DNA from: Polynucleobacter sp. IMCC 30228
GTDB lineage: Bacteria > Pseudomonadota > Gammaproteobacteria > Burkholderiales > Burkholderiaceae
Length of the DNA stretch: 64,000 nucleotides
Reading direction: 5' to 3'
Assembly (NCBI RefSeq): GCF_021395205.1
Contig: NZ_JAJVCS010000001.1
Span: forward strand, 372,001 to 436,000
The notes beneath the pieces are model-generated. The model ran no database searches, was not told the origin of the DNA, and saw only the letters and a program-made list of their open reading frames with translations. The position numbers were made by a program, and so were the translations under genes. Within the stretch, counting starts at the first letter, position 1, and each line of letters begins with the position of its first letter. Below, in pieces: positions 55,426-64,000 of this stretch.

Positions 55426-56331
55426 ATGGATGCCCGCAAAGTTGAATTTGAGGAGAATAAGCTAGAAAAGAAATTAACTCGCATGGTTGGCCAAGCGATT
55501 GGTGACTTTAATATGATCAGCCCTGGCGACACGGTAATGGTCTGCGTCTCTGGCGGCAAAGATAGTTACAGCTTACTTGATATTTTGTTGAAGCTCAGAG
55601 AGCGAGCACCAATTCAATTTGACATCATTGCGGTTAACTTAGATCAGAAGCAACCTAATTTTCCGACCGCTACATTACCTAATTATTTGGCTAGCCTACC
55701 TGTCCCATTTCATATTGAGACACAAGACACCTATAGTATTGTGAAGCGTGTGATTCCCGAAGGGAAAACAACCTGTGGCTTGTGTTCGCGTTTGCGGCGT
55801 GGCATCTTATACCGCGTTGCGAGCGAGTTAGGTGCAACTAAAATTGCTCTAGGACATCATCGTGACGACATTTTAGAAACCTTCTTGCTGAATATATTCT
55901 ATGGCGGAAAATTAAAGGCGATGCCGCCTAAATTGCGTTCTGATGACGGTAAACATATTGTGATTCGTCCACTGGCCTATGTGCCAGAGCGCTTACTTGA
56001 GCGTTATGCTGGCGTCATGCAGTTTCCGATTATTCCCTGTGATCTTTGTGGCAGCCAACCCAATTTGCAACGCGGTGCAATGAAGCAAATGTTACGCGAT
56101 TGGGAGAAAAAAAATCCTGGTAGAGTCGAAAATGTGTTTCGCGCACTGCATCAAATTGTGCCTTCGCATTTACTTGATAGCACCGCATTTAACTTTAAAA
56201 ATCTTGAATTAGCCGAAGCGCTAGCAGGCTTCATGCCCGAACGTGATGGGGATAAAGCGTTTGATGAGAGCACTCCAGCACTGCCTACAAATACAAGCGG
56301 CCCCCTAGGCACTTATACTGCAAGCTTATGA
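55426..56331 (+). CDS. ttcA: tRNA 2-thiocytidine biosynthesis protein TtcA
   Basis: 301 residues. PP-loop [18 protein letters not shown] binds [21 protein letters not shown] supplies the CxxC for the Fe-S cluster, and [19 protein letters not shown] the second cysteine region. Thiolates C32 of certain tRNAs. Its end overlaps glmU by four bases, and a short acidic tail (residues 275-301) is variable in the family. Confidence 0.95.
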   Translation: MDARKVEFEENKLEKKLTRMVGQAIGDFNMISPGDTVMVCVSGGKDSYSLLDILLKLRERAPIQFDIIAVNLDQKQPNFPTATLPNYLASLPVPFHIETQDTYSIVKRVIPEGKTTCGLCSRLRRGILYRVASELGATKIALGHHRDDILETFLLNIFYGGKLKAMPPKLRSDDGKHIVIRPLAYVPERLLERYAGVMQFPIIPCDLCGSQPNLQRGAMKQMLRDWEKKNPGRVENVFRALHQIVPSHLLDSTAFNFKNLELAEALAGFMPERDGDKAFDESTPALPTNTSGPLGTYTASL

Positions 56332-57773
56332 ATATCGTTATTCTGGCAGCCGGACAAGGTCAGCGCATGCGCTCTGCCTTGCCTAAAGTAATGCAAAGAT
56401 TGGCTGGTAAGCCCATGTTGCAGCATGTACTTGAAACTGCCTTGAGTATTAGCCCCAAAACAGCTCCACTGGTAGTCATTGGCCACGGTGCGCCGCTCGT
56501 AAGCCAATTTTTAATGACTTTTGCTGAACAAAATAAAGCCACCTTAAAACTCACCACCAAAATAGATACCGTTTTACAGGCCAAGCAAAATGGAACGGGA
56601 CATGCCTTATTGCAAGCCTTGCCCAAATTAAACCCAGCTGTGCCAACCCTAGTTTTATATGGTGATGTACCTTTAATTAGCCCCTCGACCTTAAAGTGCT
56701 TAATCCAATTGGCCGATGGTGTCGCGGGTCAAGATTCAGCTTTAGCCCTATTGACGCAAGACATGGTAGATCCTCAGGGGTACGGCCGCATTATGCGCAA
56801 TTCTGCAGGTGAAGTAACGGCTATTGTTGAAGAAAAAGACGCCACTCGGCAGCAACGCACAATTCAAGAAATTAATACCGGCATGATGGTGTTGCCAAGC
56901 CAGCATCTAACGCGTTGGCTCAAGGCTTTAAAGGCTAGTAATGCGCAGGGAGAATATTATTTAACCGATGTAATTGCGATGGCCGTTAAAGATGGCGTAC
57001 CGATTCGCACTACCCAGGCCACGAATGTATGGGAAACGCTTGGCGTTAATGATCGCGCTCAACTAGCCGCCTTAGAGCGGATTGCTCAGCAGGAAATTGC
57101 GAGCAATTTATTAAGTAATGGCGTTTCTCTCGCCGATCCTACGCGGCTTGATGTGCGGGGTAAATTAACATGTGGTCAAGATGTCTTCATTGATATTGGC
57201 TGCGTGTTTGAGGGCGACGTTTCCTTAGCAACAGGGGTTCAGGTCGGTCCAAACTGTGTTTTAAGAAATACCCAAGTTGGCAAGCGCGTAGTAATTCAAG
57301 CCTTTAGCCATCTAGATGGGGCAATAATTAGTGATGATTGCAGCATTGGCCCCTACGCACGTTTACGGCCTGGCGCTAATTTAGCTAACGATGTTCATAT
57401 TGGTAATTTTGTCGAAGTAAAAAATAGTCAATTGGGTGCGCACAGTAAAGCTAATCATTTAGCGTATGTGGGTGACGCCACCGTGGGTAAGCGCGTGAAC
57501 ATTGGGGCGGGCACAATTACTTGTAATTATGATGGGGTTAGCAAGCATCAAACCATTATTGAAGATGATGTCTTTATCGGCTCAGATACGCAACTGGTTG
57601 CTCCAGTTAAAGTAGGGCGCGGAGCTACATTAGGTGCGGGCACCACCTTAACTAAAGATGCTCCTGCAAATCAACTGACCGTATCACGCACTAAACAAGT
57701 TTCAGTGCCATGGCAACGTCCAGAAAAAAAAGTACTTGCAAAGAAAAAATTATCAAGCAAGGGAAAAAAATAA
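56328..57773 (+). CDS. glmU: Bifunctional GlmU: GlcN-1-P acetyltransferase / GlcNAc-1-P uridyltransferase
   Basis: 481 residues. Uridyltransferase half: [19 protein letters not shown] (LAAGxGxRM) and [20 protein letters not shown]-terminal left-handed beta helix with repeats such as [21 protein letters not shown] and [19 protein letters not shown] carries the acetyltransferase. Ends in a basic tail ([12 protein letters not shown]). It makes UDP-GlcNAc for peptidoglycan and LPS. The glmS start follows the stop without a gap. Confidence 0.97.
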   Translation: MNIVILAAGQGQRMRSALPKVMQRLAGKPMLQHVLETALSISPKTAPLVVIGHGAPLVSQFLMTFAEQNKATLKLTTKIDTVLQAKQNGTGHALLQALPKLNPAVPTLVLYGDVPLISPSTLKCLIQLADGVAGQDSALALLTQDMVDPQGYGRIMRNSAGEVTAIVEEKDATRQQRTIQEINTGMMVLPSQHLTRWLKALKASNAQGEYYLTDVIAMAVKDGVPIRTTQATNVWETLGVNDRAQLAALERIAQQEIASNLLSNGVSLADPTRLDVRGKLTCGQDVFIDIGCVFEGDVSLATGVQVGPNCVLRNTQVGKRVVIQAFSHLDGAIISDDCSIGPYARLRPGANLANDVHIGNFVEVKNSQLGAHSKANHLAYVGDATVGKRVNIGAGTITCNYDGVSKHQTIIEDDVFIGSDTQLVAPVKVGRGATLGAGTTLTKDAPANQLTVSRTKQVSVPWQRPEKKVLAKKKLSSKGKK

Positions 57774-59606
57774 ATGTGCGGCATAGTTGGTGCAGTGTCA
57801 GCACATAATGTCGTTGAAATTCTCATTGAGGGTTTACGCCGCTTAGAGTATCGCGGCTACGACTCTTGTGGGTTTGCCCTGATTAATGCAGCAAACCCCC
57901 TGCATCCAATTGAGCGGGCCCGCACTACTGCGCGCGTTGCCGATTTAGCTGCGCAAGCCAATCAATTTTCAGGCACGCTAGGTATTGCACACACCCGCTG
58001 GGCCACTCATGGTAAGCCAGATACGGAAAACGCGCATCCCCACATTTCACAAAATTTGATTGCGGTAGTGCATAACGGCATTATTGAAAATTATGAAAGC
58101 TTACGCGCTGAATTAATGCAAGCAGGCTACATTTTTACTTCAGAAACTGATACCGAGGTCATTGCCCATTTAATTCACCAAGTTTATGCCGCACAAGTCG
58201 AACGAAATTTAGCTTTGGCAGTACGGTTGGTGTTGCCCCGTTTGTATGGCGCTTATGCGATAGCGGTAATAGCGCAAGACAATCCGCAAACCCTGATTGG
58301 CGCCAGAGCGGGATCGCCCTTGGTTGCAGCATTTGGCCGGCAAGAAAATTTCTTAGCATCAGATGCGCTAGCACTAGCGGGTAAAGCTGAATCGATGCTT
58401 TATTTAGAGGAGGGCGATATTGCTATCGTCACAAGCAGCACCATTCAAATAATAGATCATGACGGGGTAATTTTAACGCGTGAAAGTAAGCCCATGCCAG
58501 CACAGGCTGAGGCCGTTGATTTAGGCCCTTATCGCCATTTCATGCAGAAAGAAATTTTTGAACAACCCCGCGCTATTGCAGATACCTTGGCGAATGTGAG
58601 CAGCTTTGGTCCAGAATTATTTGGCGCTAACCCGCAGCAGTGGTTAGAGTTTGAGCAAATTTTAATTTTGGCTTGTGGCACGAGTTATTATGCCGCCTGT
58701 GTTGGTAAGTATTGGCTTGAAGACTTAGGTGGTATTTCAACGCAAGTTGAAATTGCTAGTGAGTATCGTTATCGAAAAACGGTTTCCAAGCCAAATACCT
58801 TGGTAATCGTGATATCTCAATCGGGGGAAACTGCCGATACGCTCGCTGCTTTACGTCACGCTAAAAGTTTGGGACAGCGTTTTACGTTGGCAATTTGTAA
58901 TGTGGCTAGTAGTGCAATGGTGCGTGAAACACCATGGCATTTTATTACTAAAGCGGGTACTGAAATTGGCGTAGCCTCAACCAAGGCCTTTACCACGCAG
59001 TTAGTGGCGCTGTATATATTAGCTGCCTCTATTGCCAAGCGTGCTGGGGCCTTAAATCCCGAGGCAGAAAAAGACTTACTACGTCGCTTGCGCCGATTGC
59101 CTAAAGCCTTATATGCGGTTTTGGCTCTCGAGCCACAAATCATTGCTTGGAGCGAAGCATTTGCGAAATGTGAAAACGTGCTTTTTTTAGGACGTGGTTT
59201 GTACTATCCCATTGCCCTCGAAGGTGCTCTTAAGTTAAAAGAAATTTCTTATATTCATGCCGAGGCTTATCCTGCTGGTGAGTTAAAGCATGGGCCGTTG
59301 GCGCTAGTAACCGAAAAAATGCCGGTTGTTACGGTTGCGCCCAATGATGCTTTATTGGAAAAATTAAAATCGAATATGCAGGAAGTCAAAGCCCGGGGCG
59401 GGGTGTTGTATGTGTTTACCGACCGCGATACACAAATGAAAAGTAGTGACGGTATTCATGTCATCGGCCTGCCCGAGTACTATGGCGATCTCTCGCCCAT
59501 CTTGCAGGTGGTCCCCCTGCAATTATTGGCTTACCATACTGCTTGTGCGCGGGGTACCGACGTCGATAAACCCCGTAATTTAGCTAAAAGCGTGACGGTG
59601 GAGTAG
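57774..59606 (+). CDS. glmS: Glucosamine-fructose-6-phosphate aminotransferase
   Basis: 610 residues. Cys1 nucleophile in [12 protein letters not shown], glutaminase domain [18 protein letters not shown], then two SIS domains ([35 protein letters not shown]) and the C-terminal [12 protein letters not shown]. Produces glucosamine 6-phosphate from fructose 6-phosphate and glutamine. No glmS ribozyme element can apply, since glmU abuts it; the pair is one operon supplying UDP-GlcNAc precursors. Confidence 0.97.
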   Translation: MCGIVGAVSAHNVVEILIEGLRRLEYRGYDSCGFALINAANPLHPIERARTTARVADLAAQANQFSGTLGIAHTRWATHGKPDTENAHPHISQNLIAVVHNGIIENYESLRAELMQAGYIFTSETDTEVIAHLIHQVYAAQVERNLALAVRLVLPRLYGAYAIAVIAQDNPQTLIGARAGSPLVAAFGRQENFLASDALALAGKAESMLYLEEGDIAIVTSSTIQIIDHDGVILTRESKPMPAQAEAVDLGPYRHFMQKEIFEQPRAIADTLANVSSFGPELFGANPQQWLEFEQILILACGTSYYAACVGKYWLEDLGGISTQVEIASEYRYRKTVSKPNTLVIVISQSGETADTLAALRHAKSLGQRFTLAICNVASSAMVRETPWHFITKAGTEIGVASTKAFTTQLVALYILAASIAKRAGALNPEAEKDLLRRLRRLPKALYAVLALEPQIIAWSEAFAKCENVLFLGRGLYYPIALEGALKLKEISYIHAEAYPAGELKHGPLALVTEKMPVVTVAPNDALLEKLKSNMQEVKARGGVLYVFTDRDTQMKSSDGIHVIGLPEYYGDLSPILQVVPLQLLAYHTACARGTDVDKPRNLAKSVTVE

Positions 59607-59661
59607 TTCATTTAATCCCTTTAAGAATCAGGGGAAAATGCACATTTGTGTTTAAATAAGC

Positions 59662-61314
59662 TTGGTGAATATTTTGTTTAGCCCCCCCTCTATTGGCCCT
59701 CATAATCAAGTTCGCTATTTAGCGCGCCTGCTATTAGCAGTATCTCTGCTAGGTATTTTGGCTGCCTGTGCGGTGGGGCCCGACTTTAAGCAACCCGATG
59801 CGCCTAAAGTGGGCACGTTAACTGAAAAGCCTCTTCCTGCTAAATTAGCAACGACCCCAGATGTTCCGGGTGGTAGCGAGCAAACTTTAGTTGAAAGTAA
59901 AGACATCCCGGCAAAGTGGTGGGAGCTATTTAAATCCCCCGAGTTAGATGTATTAATTCGCAAAGCCCTAGAGCAAAACCCAAACTTAGCTGCAGCTGAT
60001 GCCGCCTTGCGCGCAGCAAAAGAAAATGTTAGCGCTCAAATTGGCGGTCAGTATTTTCCTAAAATTGGTGGCAATGCAAGTGCCACTCGCGAACAATTGC
60101 CGTATGCGGTGTATGGACTGCCGCGCGGGGATCCCATTTATGATCTCTACAACACCACAGTGAATATTAGTTATGTGCCTGACTTTTTTGGCCGGGCGCG
60201 CAGAACAGTAGAAAATGCTCGTGCTCAAGCTGAGATTAGTCAATACCAACTTGAGGGCGCATACCTGAATTTAACGTCGAATTTAGTAACTGCTGCAGTA
60301 CGCGAGGCTCAATTGCGTGCGCAATACCAAGCTACTAAAGAAATTTTAGAAGCACAAACTTATTTTGCTAATATTATTAAACAGCAACTCGAAATTGGCA
60401 GCGTATCTAAAGTAGACCTCACTTCTCAGCTGGCTTTAGTGGCAAGCTCGCAGGCAGAATTATTGGTGTATGAAAAAAATGTTGCTTTTGCGCGTAATCA
60501 ACTCGCTGCTTTAACGGGCGAATTTCCGGGAAGTGCAGTTATTAAAGGTTTTAATTTAAGTGATTTGCATCTACCAGACCAGCTACCACTGTCATTGCCT
60601 TCAAGTTTAGTGCGTCAACGCCCCGATATACTTGCCGCTGAGTCGGTAATGAAATCAACCAACGCTTTAGTTGGCGTAGCCACTGCCAACTTGCTGCCAC
60701 AAATTACTTTGAGTGGCGCTGAGGGTAGCGCAGCCTTAACCACCGGCGCTTTATTTGGGCCCACTGCTGCGCTTTGGTCCATTGCTGGCGGATTATTTCA
60801 GCCACTCTTTCAGGGCGGCCAATTATTAGCGCAGCGCCGCGGTGCCATGGCCAATTATGAGCAAGCCGTATTTCAATATCAAGCCGCAGTGATCACTGCC
60901 TTTCAGCAGGTTGCGGATGCGCTCCAGGCTTTAGATGCTGATGCAAAGGCTTTAACTGCTGCTACCGATACTGAACGCTATGCCAAAGAAACACTCAATT
61001 TGGTACAACATCAATATCGTCTTGGAACCGCTAGTTATTTGCAGGTGCTGTACTACCAAACCCAATATCAAAATGCCAAAATTCGCTCTTTGCAAGCGCA
61101 AGCACTCCGTTTTTCTGATACCGCAGCTTTATTTACAGCATTGGGCGGGGGCTGGTGGAATCGAGAAGGACCTGCTTATCAAGCTAAAACAATTGCTAGT
61201 AGCGAGAGTGCCCTAGGCGCGTCTGTCGAAGGTACTCCCACAGCCACTTCGGCAGCCTCTCCACTTACTTCGGCTGAGTTACCCATTGCAAATGCCAACC
61301 TGATCGTTAAATAA
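59662..61314 (+). CDS. Outer membrane efflux lipoprotein, NodT/OprM family
   Basis: 550 residues. Signal with lipobox LLGILAACAVGPDF (acylated Cys near residue 36). TolC-fold duplicated domains: WWELFKSPELDVLIRKALEQNPNLAAADAAL, IGGNASATREQLPY, YVPDFFGRARRTVENARAQAE, and RLGTASYLQVLYYQTQYQNAKI. The TTG at 59662, GTG 59665 or TTG 59674 are all possible starts. A Ser/Ala/Thr-rich tail of about 45 residues is extra. Outer membrane channel for the adaptor and pump that follow; channel-first order differs from the usual adaptor-pump-channel order. Confidence 0.92.
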   Translation: MVNILFSPPSIGPHNQVRYLARLLLAVSLLGILAACAVGPDFKQPDAPKVGTLTEKPLPAKLATTPDVPGGSEQTLVESKDIPAKWWELFKSPELDVLIRKALEQNPNLAAADAALRAAKENVSAQIGGQYFPKIGGNASATREQLPYAVYGLPRGDPIYDLYNTTVNISYVPDFFGRARRTVENARAQAEISQYQLEGAYLNLTSNLVTAAVREAQLRAQYQATKEILEAQTYFANIIKQQLEIGSVSKVDLTSQLALVASSQAELLVYEKNVAFARNQLAALTGEFPGSAVIKGFNLSDLHLPDQLPLSLPSSLVRQRPDILAAESVMKSTNALVGVATANLLPQITLSGAEGSAALTTGALFGPTAALWSIAGGLFQPLFQGGQLLAQRRGAMANYEQAVFQYQAAVITAFQQVADALQALDADAKALTAATDTERYAKETLNLVQHQYRLGTASYLQVLYYQTQYQNAKIRSLQAQALRFSDTAALFTALGGGWWNREGPAYQAKTIASSESALGASVEGTPTATSAASPLTSAELPIANANLIVK

Positions 61315-62633
61315 TGAAGCTTCTTGAAACCCTTAAAACTAAAGTACGGCTGTTACTAAAGACTTGGCAAGTGCGCGAAAAATTGTATCTCTTGTGGATC
61401 AAAATAAAAAATACCTATGCGCGTATAGCTCAGAAACTGCGCCCCTATCAGCGCTTTAAAAATACGCGTGCCTATGCCAAATTAATGGCGATGACAGAAA
61501 TGCGCCGCCGCATGACGGTGATGTTGGTGGGTGTTTTTTTACTGCTGGGGTTAATTTTTGTCTTTAATCAGACTAAAACGATGCTAATTAAGCATTTTAT
61601 TTCCAGTGCAGGTTTGCCGCCTGCCGCTGTTTCTACTACGGTTGTTCAATACGAGGAGTGGCAACCCATGCTAAGTAGTGTGGGTAATATGCGCGCCTAT
61701 CGCGGGGTTGAATTGAGCACAGGAGTAGAGGGCTTAGTCGAGCAGGTGCCGGTGAAGTCGGGCATGGATGTGAAAGAAGGTAGCTTGTTAATCAAGTTAG
61801 TCGATGCTGCTGAAGTAGCCCAATTGCAATCATTAAGGGCCCAAGCTGAATTAGCTAAAGTGATTAATGAGCGCGATAAACAGCAATTGGCAATTCAGGC
61901 TATCAGTAAAAATGTTTTTGATACCAGCGCAGCCGACGCGAAGTCAAAACGGGCACTGGTACAGCAACAAGAGGCACTAATTGTTAAAAAGAATTTAAAG
62001 GCCCCTTTTAGCGGCCGCGTTGGAATTGTGACGCTGAACCCAGGACAGTACGTTGGCGCTAGTGAGAAGTTAATGACCTTACAAACGATTGACCCGATAT
62101 TTGTTGACTTTACTTTGCCACAAAGCGCAGTTAGTACTATTGCGGTTGGCCAATCGATTGCGCTATCGACTGATGCATATAAAGGTATTGCATTTGCTGG
62201 AAAAATTACAGCAATTAGTCCTAAGGTCGATTTAAATACGCGCAATATTCAAATTGAAGCCTTGTTAGCTAATCCGGATAAGAAAATTTTGCCGGGCATG
62301 TTTGCTAATGTAAATATTAATTTAGGCGATAAAGTCAAACTACTTACTTTGCCTTTAACCGCTGTAAGCTATAACCCTTATGGCTCTACTGTATTTATAG
62401 CCAAGAAAACTGAGCGCCTTGGAAAAGATGGCCAGCCCGTGATTGAAGCCCAGCAAGTATTTGTCACAACTGGCTCAACTCGGGGTGATCAGGTCGCGAT
62501 TACCAAGGGTATAGAGGCGGGAGCTACCATTGTCACTAGCGGCCAACTAAAATTAAAAAACGGCACGCCTTTAATCATTAATAATAAAGTACTCCCCGCC
62601 AATTCTCCTAATCCAAAGCCTCAGGAAAATTAG
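61314..62633 (+). CDS. RND efflux periplasmic adaptor with long N-terminal extension
   Basis: 439 residues. A basic cytoplasmic N-terminus of about 65 residues (KTKVRLLLK, WIKIKNTYARIAQKL) precedes the membrane segment (MLVGVFLLLGLIFVF). Then the adaptor core: lipoyl half VEGLVEQVPVKSGMDVKEG, hairpin, APFSGRVGIVTLNPGQYV, and the barrel and membrane-proximal parts ISPKVDLNTRNIQIEALLANP. TAATG overlap with the channel gene supports the upstream start; ATG 61485 would remove the extension. Couples the pump at 62683 to the outer channel. Confidence 0.9.
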   Translation: MKLLETLKTKVRLLLKTWQVREKLYLLWIKIKNTYARIAQKLRPYQRFKNTRAYAKLMAMTEMRRRMTVMLVGVFLLLGLIFVFNQTKTMLIKHFISSAGLPPAAVSTTVVQYEEWQPMLSSVGNMRAYRGVELSTGVEGLVEQVPVKSGMDVKEGSLLIKLVDAAEVAQLQSLRAQAELAKVINERDKQQLAIQAISKNVFDTSAADAKSKRALVQQQEALIVKKNLKAPFSGRVGIVTLNPGQYVGASEKLMTLQTIDPIFVDFTLPQSAVSTIAVGQSIALSTDAYKGIAFAGKITAISPKVDLNTRNIQIEALLANPDKKILPGMFANVNINLGDKVKLLTLPLTAVSYNPYGSTVFIAKKTERLGKDGQPVIEAQQVFVTTGSTRGDQVAITKGIEAGATIVTSGQLKLKNGTPLIINNKVLPANSPNPKPQEN

Positions 62634-62682
62634 TGTTGATGAATGCAATTAGTCATTATTGTCTACGCTGGTGGCTAGCGTG

Positions 62683-64000
62683 ATGAATTGGACCGATCTC
62701 TTCATTCGCCGGCCCGTTCTATCGGTGGTGGTAAGTAGCCTGATTTTAATTTTTGGTTTGAAGGCTGTAACGACTTTGCCAGTTAATCAGTTCCCGCAAA
62801 CCCAAAATGCGGTTGTTACCATCACTACGGCATATTTTGGAGCAGATCCAGAAACCATTGCAGGATTTATTACTCAACCGCTTGAATCAGCTATTGCTCA
62901 GGCGCAGGGTATTGATTATTTATCCTCAGCCAGCATCAGCGGCATCTCTACCATTACCGCAACCTTGCGGCTCAATTACGACTCCAATAAAGCCTTAACT
63001 CAAATTAATACTCAAATTGCCTCAGTGCGTAATCAATTACCACCGCAGGCACAACAACCTGTTTTAACAGTGCAATTGGGGCAATCAACTGCCGCCTTAT
63101 ATATGGGTTTTTATAGCGATGACATACCCAACAACAGTATTACGGATTATTTATTGCGGGTTGTCAAACCGAAACTCGATTCCATTGCTGGCGTGCAAAA
63201 CGCTGAAATTTTAGGTGGTCGGAAGTTTGCCTTAAGGGCTTGGTTAGACGCTGATCGGATGGCCGGTTTAGGAGTTGGGCCAGATGATGTATATAACGCT
63301 CTAGCGGCCAATAACTATTTATCTGCCGTTGGCAGCACAAAAGGCTCGATGGTTGCGGTTGACTTAGTTGCGGGTACCGATTTACATAATTTAGCTGAAT
63401 TTCGTAAGCTCATCATTAAACGTAATGGCGTAGACCTAGTTTATTTAGATCAAGTTGCCAATGTCAGCTTAGGTTCTGAAGATTACAACACCAATGTGGC
63501 TTTTAGTGGTAAAAAATCAGTCTTCATTGGAATCAAAGTCGCGCCAGAGGCCAATTTATTAGATGTGGCTGCACGAATTCAAGCAGCCTTCCCACCTATT
63601 CAAAAACAATTGCCTACTGGCTTGACCGGCAAAATTGTGTACGACTCTACTGCCTTTATTAATACCTCAATTGATGAAGTTATTAAAACATTAGTCGAGG
63701 CATTAGTCATCGTAACGGCAGTGATTTATTTATTTTTAGGTAGTTTTCGGGCAGTTTTGGTACCCCTTATTGCTATGCCGCTGTCCTTAATCGGCGCATT
63801 TTTTATGATGCAAGTATTGGGCTATTCGATTAATTTATTAACCCTCTTAGCCTTAGTTTTGGCGATCGGCTTGGTCGTTGACGACGCTATTATTGTGGTC
63901 GAAAACGTCGATCGCCATATGAAAGAAGGTAAATCGCCACTCGAGGCAGCATTGATTGCAGCAAGAGAATTGGGCAATCCCATTTTAGCCATGACCATTG
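62683..64000 (+). CDS. RND multidrug efflux pump (AcrB/MexB type), 3' truncated by window
   Basis: The frame is open from ATG 62683 (GTG 62680 adjacent) to the last base. About 440 residues are visible: TM1 with FIRRPVLSVVVSSLILIFG, the porter part VNQFPQTQNAVVTITTAYFGAD, YDSNKALTQINTQIASV, GLGVGPDDVYNAL, then the membrane block LFLGSFRAVLVPLIAMPLSLIG and VVDDAIIVVENVDRHM, which includes the family Asp pair of TM4 (VVDD). Proton-driven tripartite export; substrates cannot be inferred. The rest lies beyond the window. Confidence 0.93.
   Translation, partial: MNWTDLFIRRPVLSVVVSSLILIFGLKAVTTLPVNQFPQTQNAVVTITTAYFGADPETIAGFITQPLESAIAQAQGIDYLSSASISGISTITATLRLNYDSNKALTQINTQIASVRNQLPPQAQQPVLTVQLGQSTAALYMGFYSDDIPNNSITDYLLRVVKPKLDSIAGVQNAEILGGRKFALRAWLDADRMAGLGVGPDDVYNALAANNYLSAVGSTKGSMVAVDLVAGTDLHNLAEFRKLIIKRNGVDLVYLDQVANVSLGSEDYNTNVAFSGKKSVFIGIKVAPEANLLDVAARIQAAFPPIQKQLPTGLTGKIVYDSTAFINTSIDEVIKTLVEALVIVTAVIYLFLGSFRAVLVPLIAMPLSLIGAFFMMQVLGYSINLLTLLALVLAIGLVVDDAIIVVENVDRHMKEGKSPLEAALIAARELGNPILAMTI

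Noticed and set aside
57760-57773. glmS ribozyme
   Set aside because: glmU abuts glmS with no room for the element, and it is typical of Gram-positives.

Overview
The window looks like a streamlined, fairly AT-rich betaproteobacterial chromosome of the Burkholderiaceae, most like Polynucleobacter. The organism call is an inference from gene content, gene order (argB-slmA-metX-metW-ampG, mreBCD-mrdA-rodA beside gatCAB, DUF484-xerC, an SAH riboswitch before ahcY), a Cys-poor DksA, and the many TTG/GTG starts and overlapping genes. I see no rRNA, tRNA, CRISPR array, transposase, integrase of a mobile element or prophage. No gene-free stretch exceeds 300 bases; the longest are the metK leader (44192-44426) and the ahcY leader (45594-45840).

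Bases 1-17500 are accessory-like. In order: the end of a membrane protein; a TlpA-like thioredoxin; an ABM-like protein; a peroxiredoxin coupled to a D-threonine aldolase/D-serine dehydratase-like PLP enzyme and RidA; an O-GlcNAc-transferase-like TPR glycosyltransferase coupled to a family 4-type glycosyltransferase; a small Cys-tailed protein behind an FNR/ANR-like box; a SemiSWEET without the PQ proline; a DUF1345 protein; an orphan ModA; YqhA; a CBS protein; several small secreted or low-complexity proteins; a haloacid dehalogenase; CrcB with a 52-residue membrane protein convergent to it; a lipoprotein; a GMC oxidoreductase coupled to an EamA exporter; and prfC, which has no ATG/GTG/TTG start that keeps its P-loop.

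Bases 17500-34700 hold a minus-strand cluster (carbonic anhydrase, lipid A acyltransferase, phosphoesterase, Ser/Thr kinase fused to a universal stress domain, rRNA pseudouridine synthase), then HU with a strong terminator, the rod-shape operon mreB-mreC-mreD-mrdA-rodA, the gatCAB amidotransferase operon, DUF484-xerC and a G3E GTPase with a His-rich loop.

Bases 34700-56400 are mainly metabolism: dksA, argB, slmA, metX-metW, ampG, xth, pyrE, dapF, two more lipid A acyltransferases, then metK-ahcY-metF. This last set is the activated methyl cycle, with an SAH riboswitch before ahcY and a possibly structured leader before metK. A formyl-THF cyclo-ligase, soluble lytic transglycosylase, NDUFA9-like protein, cca (apparently without HD domain), midA, a pteridine-reductase-like SDR with folB, and ttcA follow. 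Bases 56300-64000 carry glmU-glmS and a tripartite RND efflux operon whose pump gene runs off the window end.

Most of the window is conserved housekeeping. The best leads for new biology are the prfC start, the alternative stem behind the SAH riboswitch, the metK leader, the FNR-box/Cys-tail small protein, the glycosyltransferase pair with an altered active-site position, and the kinase/phosphoesterase/pseudouridine-synthase cluster.
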